NCBI GenBank assembly: GCA_031763025.1
Contig: JASSKH010000044.1
Coordinates: 1,426,001-1,490,000 of the forward strand
Direction: 5' to 3'
DNA: 64,000 bases
From: Macrocystis pyrifera
Lineage: Eukaryota; Sar; Phaeophyceae; Laminariales; Laminariaceae
In this document: one piece after another, positions 51,270 to 62,606 of the stretch
Position numbering within the stretch: the first letter of the stretch is position 1
How the letters are laid out: each line of letters starts with the position of its first letter
Notes under the pieces: model-generated
The model's input: the letters and a program-made list of their open reading frames with translations, nothing else
The model's database searches: none
Told to the model about the DNA's origin: nothing
Made by a program: the position numbers and the translations under genes

Positions 51270-52640
51270 TAACAGAGCCCTCAAGAACTCTTTTGATCGG
51301 ATCATTCCCAGCAGTAGATCGCTTCCGAGGCCAATTTTCCGGACAATTCCAAGTGACGGACGGCTTCCTTAAACAGTCGCCCCGACAAGTCCAATCCATT
51401 TACATCACACGAAATCAATTCTTCAAGAAATTCCAATCATTAGACAGCCTGTGAAATCATTTGTCAGGACAATTGCAGTTGATAGGTGGTCTCCAAGAGC
51501 ATTTGTCTGGACAATTCCAGACAACTTCAGTCATCGGACAGTCTCCAAAACTATTCGTCCAGATAATCCCAAGCATTCAAAGCCCTAAACATCAATTGTT
51601 CAGACAAGTCCAATGGACAGTCTCTGAAATTAATTGTCAGCGCAATTTCAATTCAAAATTTTAAAATGGATATGGAGTATCCAAAATCATTCGTCCGGAC
51701 AATTCCTTTGAAGCGACAGTATCCAAGATCAACTGTCTAAAAATAGTTGCTGGACTGTCTTTGACATCGCTTGCCCGGACAATTCCAATCAATATATAAC
51801 TGCGTGACTTTGCTGTTGTTGGGGAAATATAGCCCACTAAGATGTACATTGTCCAAGGCATATGCAACAAAGCGCGGGACACACCAACCTTGTTTAGGTA
51901 TGTACTACGTGTTCGGTCTAAGGACATTCGATACCGCCTAGCCCATGTATTCATATGTAAATAATAGAACGGTTCACGAAACAAAATAATCCGCATGCAC
52001 CGGTGATTTAAAATGTACGGGCGATAGATTTAGGAGACATTGCGGGGGACCATAGTAAATCGGATCAACTATTGCTAGTAATAATAGCGAGATATATCAG
52101 ATATAGTTTGTTTGTGCACGGTAAGTACTATTTAATATTGTCCCCCGCAATACTAATTGGCATTGTCTGCAGACGTGATTTTGGGATTTTCTATCTGTTG
52201 AAATTGTCCGGACGACTGATTTTGTACACAGTCTATCAATTGAAATTGCCCAGAATATCGATTTAGAAGGTGGTCGGTTATTTGAAAATGTCCGCGCAAA
52301 TGATTTAAGAGAAGTCTATTAACTGGATTTGTCTGGATTTGGGAGGTTGTCTATTAATTGGGATTGCCGAGACAGTTGGTTTAGAAGACTTTCTATTGAT
52401 TGGAATGCCGGGACGATTGATTTGAGAGACAAGGTACTAATAGGAACTGTCGGGACAATTCATTTAGGAGACGGTCTGTCCATTACAATAGGCCAGATAA
52501 TTTATGGGAAGGTCCGATAATAGGAATTGTCCGGACCATTAATTGCAGATACCTAGAGAAGGGAACGGTCTGGACAATAGAGCCCGATAGGAGTCATTCA
52601 ATAGAAATTGTCTCGACAAAAGAGCTCGATACGTTTCAAA
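51270..52640. mobile_element. Foldback element IV: FB-like, about 50-bp repeats in inverted arms
   Basis: The left arm (about 51270-51805) is a series of roughly ten diverged units around TTGTCCGGACAATTCCAAT followed by an AGACAGTCTCCAAAATCA-like block. The right arm (about 52185-52640) carries the same unit in reverse orientation (GGAATTGTCCGGACAATT, then GATTTAGGAGACNGTCTATT). Tandem units inside inverted arms are the hallmark of FB-type foldback transposons. The unit core is itself a 14-bp palindrome. No transposase in the loop, which instead holds MITE 3. Confidence 0.75.
52040..52150. mobile_element. MITE 3, about 110 bp, in the loop of foldback IV
   Basis: The ends TTGCGGGGGACCATAGTAAAT and ATTTAATATTGTCCCCCGCAA are inverse copies and match the terminal repeats of MITEs 1 and 2. 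Read in reverse, the interior (ACCGTGCAC-AAAC block) aligns with theirs. Followed by TA on the right, CA on the left. Confidence 0.75.
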
Positions 52641-53799
52641 TCCTCGGATTTAGGGGTCATATACGGCAGTCAGTTACCTATAGGAAGCTATTAATCGACA
52701 ATTGGTTGTCTATTGTCTAGGGTGAGAAGTTTACATGACCGCGCGTAATACGAAGTTCACATGCACCAGGTATACATTTATATAATTTAAAGCTGTGAGA
52801 TCGATTTCGTCGGGACTCGTCTATGCAAGCAATGTGTTATGCTTCGATCACGCGTACTACGAGCTTATAAGGACTCATGCGGGATACACATCCCGTGTAT
52901 GAGCAAGACTAAATCTGCTTCAGAAGCTGCGAATCCAGGGAGTGCGTGGGTCTATGTTTAGACGATAATTTTCGGAGCTTGTACGAGGTTTTGCCACGAG
53001 TGGGGAAATATTCCAGTGTTTTTATTTCATACCTGGTACTGCCGTTCTATAAATATGTACGTTTGTACATCATCGCCATAAACACTATCGAGCATGTACT
53101 ACAGGGTAAATATGTAGACTGTTGTAGGACACTTTCCCGTACATGAGGAGGACAAATTTGAAGCTGCAAAATTCCACGAGTGCGTGTGTCTAAGTGTTAA
53201 ATTTTTTAAATAACAATTAAAATTCCCAAGGTTACACGTACTGGAGCTTGCATGTGTAGAAGAACCCGAGTATCGTGATAAGGAAATGTATTGCAGGTAC
53301 TATTGGAACTGGCTAGGAAGTCGGCTTCTCTTGTTCAGGAGACCTCTTGTGTTGTCGTATTGTACCTCATGATGAGAGAAGGGAGCTGTTGAGAGAGTGA
53401 TTCGACAGGGGCTTGATTCAAGGTATCAAGCCCACTCTGCTTTCCTGTATTAACCCGCCAGACGGATAAGGACACTTGTCCGATGAACGTTCCTCGGCTG
53501 CATGTCTGCTCTTCTCCTATCGGCTATCCTAACAATTGTAATGCAAAGAAAACTTCAGAGCCCCGGTTATACTCTTAGGATATTCAGGGTTTTAATACTA
53601 CGGGCTATATCATAACCACTTCATTAGCCCACCCTGAATAGTCGTATATGCAGACCACACGACGGATAATAGATGATACCGGAATCATCCGAAAAGACCG
53701 GAAAAGGAAGTCGAAGATGCGCCTATTTGAAACAAGGTAATGAGGCTATAGATTTCCCCACACTTCGTAGTGAGGCCTAGGCATCACGGACAGTTTCAA
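52641..53799. other. Sequence without recognised feature
   Basis: No gene. Two blocks resembling each other, ACTACGAGCTTATAAGGAC-like at 52855 and the stretch at 53096-53200 (both followed by an AAGCTGC-AATCCA-GAGTGCGTG-like sequence), hint at an old duplication with a period of about 240 bp. Confidence 0.35.
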
Positions 53800-56700
53800 T
53801 GTCAGAAACGCCGCCTGAATGAGGCGGTCAAAAAGCAAAACAGAAAAGGACAGGAGTCGAAAGGGAGGTAACTCAAACTATTCCAACCAATGCAGAAAAA
53901 GGAGGCGGAACTCAGGGGACGCCTGTGTGCGTGGGGGCTCGAAAGGCCATGGCCGGGTAGGGCCCGGGGGAAACGAGTGCAGGGACGGCCATCGAATAAA
54001 GACGAGTACGATGGTGGTACGCAAACGGGAACACCACACGAAGTACAGATAGCGGAGGGAGCACGACAAAACCGTAATGATCGTTCCTGGAACTATGGCC
54101 GGGGGACTTGCTAGGGCCTGCAAGGGGATTAAACATTGTTCTACTCCAAAGTGCGTAACTATTAGTGGGAACGCCACCAGCAATCGGAGCAAGGTAGCTC
54201 AACCAGAATCAATACGCTCAAGAAATCGTCAAGACGTCACTCGGATGGGCAGGTCTATGGCGTCTAGTTCGACGAGGACAACAGGATGTGTCGCTACAGT
54301 TTCATGTAGATTTAGGACTTACAGCTACATCGTAGAAAGGCGGGAGCACCAGGGACATAAGGTCCAATAAAAAAGATCTTGCATACTGCAACGGAAGCAG
54401 GGGACATATAGCAAGTGGTGCATGTGTGCCATAAACAAGACGCATATAGTACGTATCCGAGAGACACTCGGGGCAAGGAAAACCAGGCAATAAGAATACT
54501 ACTTGAGTTGAAAATGCGGTAGCGCCAGGGGTCAGCGGCCTTCACGAAGACGAGGCAGACGGAAACGGTGCTGGGAAGTTGAAGAAAACCCCGAAATCTC
54601 CCGAAACTACATTACCACAGATCGACGCTGGTATGGTCGAAAGTAACCCCAAACGCTCCCGAAACAATACCAAGATCCGGAGGCCGCCACGAGGAAGGGC
54701 AACGGAATCGGTGGTGGAAGGTTGGAGGCAAAACGACGAACACTGAAAGTACACCCAAAATGTGCGCAATCACTGTAGTACAGCAGCCCCCGTGAGAGGA
54801 AGCAAGCGGAACCGGCAGTGGTATATTGAAGCAACACACTAATACACCAGAAGAAGCGTCAATATCCGAAAGGCAAGAGGGAAAGCAATGCACGCCGATA
54901 ATCACGAAAGCCGTATCCGAAACCTCGGGTCTGAGAGGCTAGCGTTGGGGCATTGATAACAAGTCCAAAAATAGCAAATACGCCGCACAGCGATGAAAGT
55001 GGTGGTCGTAACGTGGGACCTACTGTAGGGCACTTAAGGCCTTTGGTCGGGTCGGAAACGGAACACCGGAACTCTTGGAAAAAAGGGTCGAAAACATGGG
55101 ACCACGGAAGGCTAGCGTAGAGCAGGCACCAAGAAGAAAACTTAAGTATCAGGGTCGCTCGAGATCAATCGACCGAAATCAAACACAGAAGTGGAGCCGA
55201 AGTCGAAGTTGTGCTACAAAAAAATGAAGAAGCGTTAACAAGCTGAAACGGGGTCAAGAACGTGAGGTCCTTAGGGGCCATAGCTTAGAATGGATACAGT
55301 AGAAGCTACTGCTGTAGTACGCAGCGATTTGTTTCTAACCCAAACAAGTTAAGGACAACATGGAAAACATTGGAGTCGTTAAGAATACATTCGTGCAGGT
55401 TCAAGCAAGGGAGGGCGCACTAAATGTCTCTAGCGGACACGTAGTGTGAACGGAAAAGAACCAAAACAGAATTCCGCACATAGCGGGGTTCATAGCCTGA
55501 AACAGGGGCTGGACATAGTGAGCCCAGGCAGGCTAACTGCGCAAATAGTTGTGGGAAACCAAGAAGAAGCTGGCGCGACGGCCTGAAACGGGGGGCTAAT
55601 AGCTTCAGACACAAAGTGACTAACCTCGCAAACCTCGGTATGGGACTAAGTCAATCATCCCAAAACAGGTACGCCGGAAACAGGAAACGAAGAGGGTCGA
55701 TAGTAAACGACCTGGGGCCGTGAAGCCAGAACGGGGTCGATACGCGGGACCATTGGTGGCAGCTATGGCGTGAAAAAACAAGAAAATTAGGGTAAACAAG
55801 AAATCGCCTGTAGATGGCGAAGTCAAAACAGGTTACACAACGTGAAACTCTTGGGGGCTTCGTAACTACGGCAAGACTGTGGTCTGCGATGTGATACGTG
55901 AAGATGCAAGTTCAAAATCGTCAATGACCGGAACTGATTTGAGGCATAATAAAAGCGGATCCGCCTATAAGATGGGGCCAAAAATAAGAGGGACTCATGC
56001 ACCGTTAAAAGAAGTGCGAGGAGAGTCGAACGTGTCCATCTGAGAAGCGCCTACGCGAAATTCGTAATAAAAATGAAGGAAGCAGTCAGCCAACCAGAAG
56101 AGAGTACTCGGATTTCCTAAAACAAGACACAAGCAGCTTTTATGTTCCTACCAAGCGAGTGAGGCGAGGAGAAAGCGGCGCTGCGAAAACCGTGGCGTTG
56201 TTCCGGAAGGACCACAGTTCTGAGGCCTGCACAAAGTTTAGGCTTCGTAGCTAAGTGGTGGACAGTTAAAGAAATGACTAAACACGCGCAAACTCTTCAT
56301 CCTGAAAAGGGATAGGGCAAATTGAATACTACAAATTGGAGGCCCACATGTCAGCTCGATGATGGTGACCAGGAAAACAAAGAAAAGCCAATGCCGGGGA
56401 AGAGAGAAAAAATACCGAACCCATACCCTGCAAAGTTCTCAAAACGGTTGTAGGGCCTACAACGATCGTGGACCTCTGAGACTGAATCGTAGCGGAAGGC
56501 CGTGAGTCAGGAACACAGACTTGGCCGAGAGGAGGCTACTGTGGGGCCAATCGGGTCGAAAGCTACACAATCTACAGTCGTTGAGAAATATAAACGTAAA
56601 GAAATGCCAAGATAACATGTACAAGCGTTTGGCGCGAACGTGAGGCCAGGTGAAATACATGCTTCTACCATGCACCTGGTGTAAGGAAACGAACAGGCTG

Positions 56701-57150
56701 CGAAAGAGTCAGGCAAAACTACGAGCTGTTACTATAAGTATGCTCAAACCGGGGCCAGAGAAACAGTGGAGAAGCGTTAACCAACGTTGGACCCGAAAAC
56801 ACTCGTGCTTTACGTAAGCGGGACAGAGGGGCTAGTCAACTAAAAATTGAGCCCAAGCGTGCACGCATACAGGTCTAAGTAAGCCGAAAAGGGGTGGGTT
56901 GTTGACAAACGTAGGGCCCCAAAACGCTCCTAGCGAGTGGACGATAACATGAGGCTTTGAAAGGCTGTTTTCGAGCGCGCACTTTGCAAGGAAGAAAAAG
57001 CTGACCCAAAACGACATGACTTCTCAAAAAAAGATGAAAAAAGCGCCTTGCGTACCCTTAACACCAAGCCAGAAAGAGAACACATTATCCTTTCAGCAAG
57101 CACCTACTACGTAGTGCAAGGGAGAGGGTCAAGGGAATTATAGCCCGACG
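53800..57150. repeat. Purine-skewed field of degenerate short repeats
   Basis: The plus strand is A+G-rich over 3.3 kb, with motifs such as CCTGAAACGGGG, GGGTCGATA, GGTCGAAA, ACGTGAGG and GGCCCCAAAACGCTCC recurring irregularly every 60-100 bp or so. Stops are frequent in all frames and no protein family is recognisable. It looks like an old, heavily diverged tandem array, but the unit could not be aligned by eye. Confidence 0.45.
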
Positions 57151-58839
57151 GTTTTGACGCCTGTTGTTAAACACGGTCCAAGCTGAAGAATAGTCGTTAT
57201 CCACGGTACTACTGTTGTAAGCAATATGAAAAAGCATGCATATATACATGTGGAGAACATGATGTACTGTACCAGGTAGGATGGTTGTGGTGGCGCAGCA
57301 ACCAACCTACTATTTGTATGTTTTTTTTACTATTGGAATCAGAAAATTCTGGAAAACAAAAAAAATGCAATCAACCAGTATTATACCTGGTATCCACGAT
57401 ATACAACCGACACTACTCGTACTATAACAGAGAAGAAGAAAGGAAGGGTATTATGTAACCCATAAACCTTCTTCCACTACGCAGGGCACATACCTGGTAC
57501 CTGGTAAGCGAAAAGGTAAGGTGGTGTAATTTGGTTTGGGGCCAGTAGTCGGATGATTCGACGGGCAGAGCCCGGTGATGGTACGACTCGAGAGGACCAT
57601 CATGCTCTTATTATTGCCAAATACTACGTAGCTCGCAGTAGCGACACAAAGCTCGTACACATTTGCAGGAATCAATATGTGTGCAAGTTGGTGGGCGACT
57701 TTCGCTCGTAGCGCAACGGGCAGAATAGTATGCACAAAGGGATGCAAGACAGCCGAAAAAACAAATTGAAGCAAACGGCATACGCGATGGTTCTTGTAAC
57801 CATATATACCTGATACCTAGTAGCCACTACTACTGTATGCTTTGGACAACATTATCATACCTACTACCGATCAGCACCGAATACTAGGGATATATCAGGT
57901 GCTATAATCCATCCTCACTCATGATTTACAAGTACATAAAACGATATCGCAACGTCATGACCTCAAGGTATTGAGACAGACGGCTATTTATTATTGTACT
58001 GTGAGACCAAGCACCAGAAGGCCTGCCTAGTCTACTGCAAAATTGCGATACATCGGCTGGGGGGGTAGCCGACGATGGTCCAAATACACTAAATGTCTCC
58101 TCGAAAATCGGGGGGAAAGGGTTGACTCTCCCACGAATCCTACAAGAAGCGCATGACGTCTCCAACGAAGGGGATTCGAAAAAACCAGGGGAATCAATCA
58201 AGTCACCTGCTGTTCACGTTGTGTTTTCAACGTCACTGTGCTCGTGACGATATGTAAGACGAACGTGCTAAGCTGCGCCTGGTGTGTTATAAGGAGACTC
58301 TAAGACGTGCCAAGCTCCCATAGAGCGATTGAGACAGACCTCTATCTGAGAAACGGATCGATTAAGACGAATTTTAAGACATTTTTTAAACTGTTAGGCG
58401 AAATCAAGTATGATGATATGACATTGACATTGCACTGTCCACTCAGAATAGTGTCTGGCGTGAGGATCGGGGAGTAGGGCCGACAACGCCTTACACTGTT
58501 AGCAGAAACCGGGGGGCGTTTGACTGTGACACCTACCAGAGTACCACTGCTGCCACCTGACACTTCTACGTTGACTACATTTTGACTACCTCTTGACTAC
58601 CTCGATGTTGCTCCACGATAGACGATTAATAGGACAAACTGGCATCGAAACCTACTCAAGATAAATCGATATACCAAATCAACAATCAATCCAACTGACT
58701 CCACTGCCGCTTCGAACAAAGCAACAACCGCGGAAGACCAAAGTCCAGAAAGAATAAAGAAAAAGAAAGAAATATCACGTTTGAATCAGCTGCAACAGTT
58801 GGCAGTACGAGTGCGGCGTTTCTCATTGTTTGGTAAATG
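57151..58839. other. Sequence without recognised gene
   Basis: Contains several TACCTGGTA/TACCAGGTA motifs (57275, 57385, 57490). No convincing frame. Confidence 0.35.
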
Positions 58840-60180
58840 AGTGGAAGCTTTCACAATTTCCATTTTGACTTCCAAATGGAAGTTTTTCACTTCCAAATGG
58901 AATTTGTGAAAGTCAAAATGATTTTTTTTTTACTTCCAAATGGAAGATGCGAAAGTCGAAATGGAAGTTGTTTACTTCCGAATTGAAGTTGTGGAAGTTT
59001 TTGACTTCCAAATGAAAGCCTTGGAAGTCGAGTGGAAACTTCTATTTTGTCCATGGAAGTTCCATTTTAGAAGCTAGTGCAAGCCAGTGTAAGTTTCCAA
59101 AGTGGAAGTCAGTGGAAACAAAGTGGAAGCTTCCACTGCCATGCCCGGTAGAAGCTTCGTCCAGCTTCCACTAAGCTTCCATACACCTTGATATACTTTC
59201 ACCTACTGTCACCCGCTTCCACTTCACGTCTAGAAAATCCACTTGACTTCTACCTTCAAGGAAACTTCCATCGGCGTCCGCAGAATCTTCTGTCCACTTC
59301 CATCCTCAACCATAACTTCGACTTACGTCCACCTACTCGCATCCTCTTCCATTCAACTTCCATAACTTTCGTTTGGCCTGCGAACTTCCATTTTACTTTT
59401 TTTTGCAACGAAACTCGCATCTGAGTACGCAGAATCTTCTGACCACTCCCCCATATTCAAGCGCTACTTCCACCTATTTGTACGTACTTCCCACGCACTT
59501 CCAGTAAACTTCCAATGGCTGCAGCTTACTTACTTATTATTTATCTTTTATTTAGCTTCCATTTCAATGGAATCTTCCACGTACGTCCGCAGACGCTTCC
59601 ATCCACTCCAATATTCAAGATTACCTTCCACCTAATCCCACTCACATACATCCGCTTCCAATCATCCAACTTCCAAAGTTATATGAAACCGCTACTTACA
59701 CGGAAATTCATATCAGCGTTCGCTGAAGCTTCCATACACTCTCATATGCAAGAATAAATTCAACAGAATTTCACGTACTTCCACGTGCTTTCATCCACTT
59801 CCGTTAAATTCCCAAGAAATATGTTTGCTTTGTATTACCATGGAAAACTCCCATCTACGTCTGCAGACGCTTCTATGCACTCCCCGTATGCATGTGAGAC
59901 TTTGGCCTAATTATTTCGTTTTTTTGGGAGTGAAAATAGAAGTTAGGAAGTAAAAAAAACTACTGGAAGTCGGGTATGAGCCCCCACCACGCGAATTCCA
60001 TTCTACATTCGACTTCTAAAAGCTCCATCTTGACTTCCAAACGCGCTATTTTTTCCCAAAGGGAAGTTTTTGACTTCCAAATGGAAGTTTTTGACTTCTA
60101 AACGGAAGGTTTATTCATCCAAATGGAAATTTCCGACTTCCAAACGGAAGTTTTCGACTTCCAAATGGAAGTTATCGGTT
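58840..60180. mobile_element. Foldback element V: ACTTCCA/TGGAAGT array
   Basis: Both ends (58845-58990 and 60000-60175) consist of repeats of the palindrome-containing GACTTCCAAATGGAAGTTTT. Between them the left part is dominated by TGGAAG and the right part by CTTCCA, with the switch near 59130-59160 (GTGGAAGCTTCCAC). More than 60 occurrences of the 6-mer or close variants. No coding sequence. The architecture is a long inverted structure with tandem short units, like foldback IV but with a different unit. Confidence 0.7.
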
Positions 60181-60436
60181 GCAAGTGGTACGGGATGAAA
60201 TACCACAGATCGATAGTGCCGCTTTCCTTATGGACTGATATGGTCCTGCCGTGCGCACTACTTGGTACTTGTTTGCTTTCTCCCATCGAAAGGCATTTTT
60301 GGTACAGTCTGGTTTTGTGACCAGAGGCAGGATTTCAGGGAAGTGGGCTAATGTAAGAGCATCACCACCAGCATCATAATTCCATTGATCCTTCGGTGGC
60401 CCGGACCGACCTAAAGTAATTTTCTATGCATCTTTG

Positions 60437-61078
60437 TCAAGTAATAAGCTGTCCGCCAGGTCTCGGATTCTCTTTACCAGCCATCGCCCCGGACATTACC
60501 CGACTGGGGAATCGCGCTTTTCTTTGCCGTGCTACGGCCCCCCCATAAACGAGCCTCCGTTTACGGGTGGTCGTTTCGATTGTCTCGCAACGTATCATCT
60601 GGAAGGCTATCGCGCATGAGAGGGGGGTGGAGTGATCGGTTTGAAGTCGGCGATGGAAGCCGATGACTCGCAAGAGGACTTCATGAGTCGTTCGCAGCTT
60701 GGCGAAGTGTTCCGCTTTAAGGGTCCACGTCACACACCCGTACAGCCGGGCCTCGATCACCTCGGCCTTCAGCATGCGAACAACCAGGCTAACCAGGGTG
60801 ATCGTCCTATCACACAATTCAAGGCCTAACCATTGAGGCATGCCCGCATGAGACAGATCCGTCGATCGTTTCTGTTCGAGAGTTAAGCGTTTTCGTGGAC
60901 AATACCGGCCACGAATGAACTCTGAGCTGTCTTTTGTTTGCTTCTGGCCTGCTAATTCGATGACGAGCCATGGGGCGAAGGTTGTCTGGTCTGGTGTTCG
61001 TAGAAGCATTATCTCTCTCTGCAATGCCGATACCGTGAGATCTGCTGCTTCGACTACAGTCACAATGACTGTCGTCAT
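60437..61078 (-). pseudogene. LINE C-terminal frame, about 213 codons
   Basis: Longest surviving frame of the LINE, covering the region after the catalytic box: K-A-E-V-I-E-A-R-L-Y-G-C-V-T-W-T-L, VLLRVIGFHRR, TRKRRLVYGGAV and GKENPRPGG. The same order of peptides occurs in the two intron-1 fragments, which shows that one LINE family supplied all four sites. Separated from the catalytic part by a frame change. Confidence 0.8.
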
Positions 61079-62160
61079 CTTAGCGAGAGTCCTTCAGCCG
61101 ACTTCGAGACAACTCCTGTGTCATCGGTGGACAACATGCTCCACACAGCCCTTCGCACGCGTGCCAACGGTTCCTGCTCCTCTGTTTCGACTACTCCATA
61201 ATCGTTAAGCTGAAGTAAATCATTTACGATATCTTCGTCTTTGCTCCAGCGTACCAGTCCGACGTGTAACGCAGCAGCGAAAAACGCGTTGAACAGTAAC
61301 GGTGATAGCAAGCGCCTTGCCGCAGCCCGTGCGTGATACCAAACCATTTCGAGCGCTCGCCGCCACCCGTACGCACGCCAGCCCGGAGACCTTCGTGGAA
61401 ATTGCGGATATTTAGAAGCATATTGGTTAGTACCCCGGAGCGTGTGAGTACTTCCCACAGCAGCAGCTCTCTGTCGACAGAGTAGTACACATTCTGAAAA
61501 ATCGATTAAGCACACGTACAGAGGAATGTGCGTCTGTCGAGCTCTCTCGACCGGCGCACGACAAACAGGATATCGATAATAGACCGTGTACGGCGACGAA
61601 AATCATATCGATCATTGACCGTACGGGGCGGAAGCCGCATCGTTGCTCCGGGAATACTCCCTCGGCCTCGTGGCAGTTGCACAGGCGGGACGCGACGATT
61701 TTCAACCGCACTTTGCTTGCGTGGGCAACAAGCGAAATCCCTCCGTAGTTATTGCACTCAGTTCGGTCTTGTTTGTTTGTGGAGGACCTTGATGATCGCA
61801 TCTTCCCATTGCTGGGGGACTTCTCCCGTTACCCAAACGTTGACAAGGCTGCTGTGAATACACTGGGCGAATACGGGGTGATCGGAGTTTAACAGTTCGG
61901 CCGGAAGGCCATCTGGTCCAACAGCTTTCTAATTTGATATGCCTTTGCGTTCCTCCATCATATCGTCCATGGGTGATCCATCTCCGAGCGACGGTGTATG
62001 CAGTCGTGTTGGCAAGAGGTCCAAAATCGTGGGATCGTGTTCCAGCGATTTCGTGTTCAAGAGTTTGTGGCAGCACCCCGACCATCGTTCACGAGTTTGC
62101 GCCTTATCCCACAGCAGGGTGCTTTCCTCATCCCTAACGGAATGCTCGCCCCTCGCTTTT

Positions 62161-62606
62161 GTCCCTTCCAAACCCACCGTACTATTCAGGTCCCAACCTT
62201 AATCCTCTCTGGTCGTTACTCGCTAACAGTCTCTCAGTTCGGGCGGGGTGCGTTTCAAAACACGCATGTACTCCTGCGGCTATCACCTCCTGAAGATTCG
62301 CACACGCAGATCTCAGTGTCTTCCGCGTAGTTCTATCCCAGGCGTAGGCACGCAAGAATTGTCGTGAATCCTCCCTTGTTTTTGTCCCTTCCAAGCCCAC
62401 CGTACTATTCAGGTCCCAACCTTAATCCTCTCTGGTCGTTACTCGCTAACAGTCTCTCGGTTCGGGCGGGGTGCGTTTCAAAACACGCATGTACTCCTGC
62501 GGCAATCACCTCCTGAAGATTCGCACACGCGGATCTCAGTGTCTTCCACGTAGTTCTATCCCACGCGTAGGCACGCAAGAATTGTCGTGAATCCTCCCTC
62601 GCTGTC
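62161..62606. repeat. 223-bp tandem duplication in the LINE 5' region
   Basis: GTCCCTTCCAA starts at 62161 and again at 62384, and the two units are more than 95% identical (with GGTCGTTACTCGCTAACAGT in both). The left-edge LINE copy (1-240) has one unit only. 223 is not a multiple of three, so it would shift any frame crossing it. Confidence 0.88.

Noticed and set aside
57451-57774. Minus-strand frame of 107 codons with a hydrophobic start
   Set aside because: No family resemblance and no supporting splice or start context.
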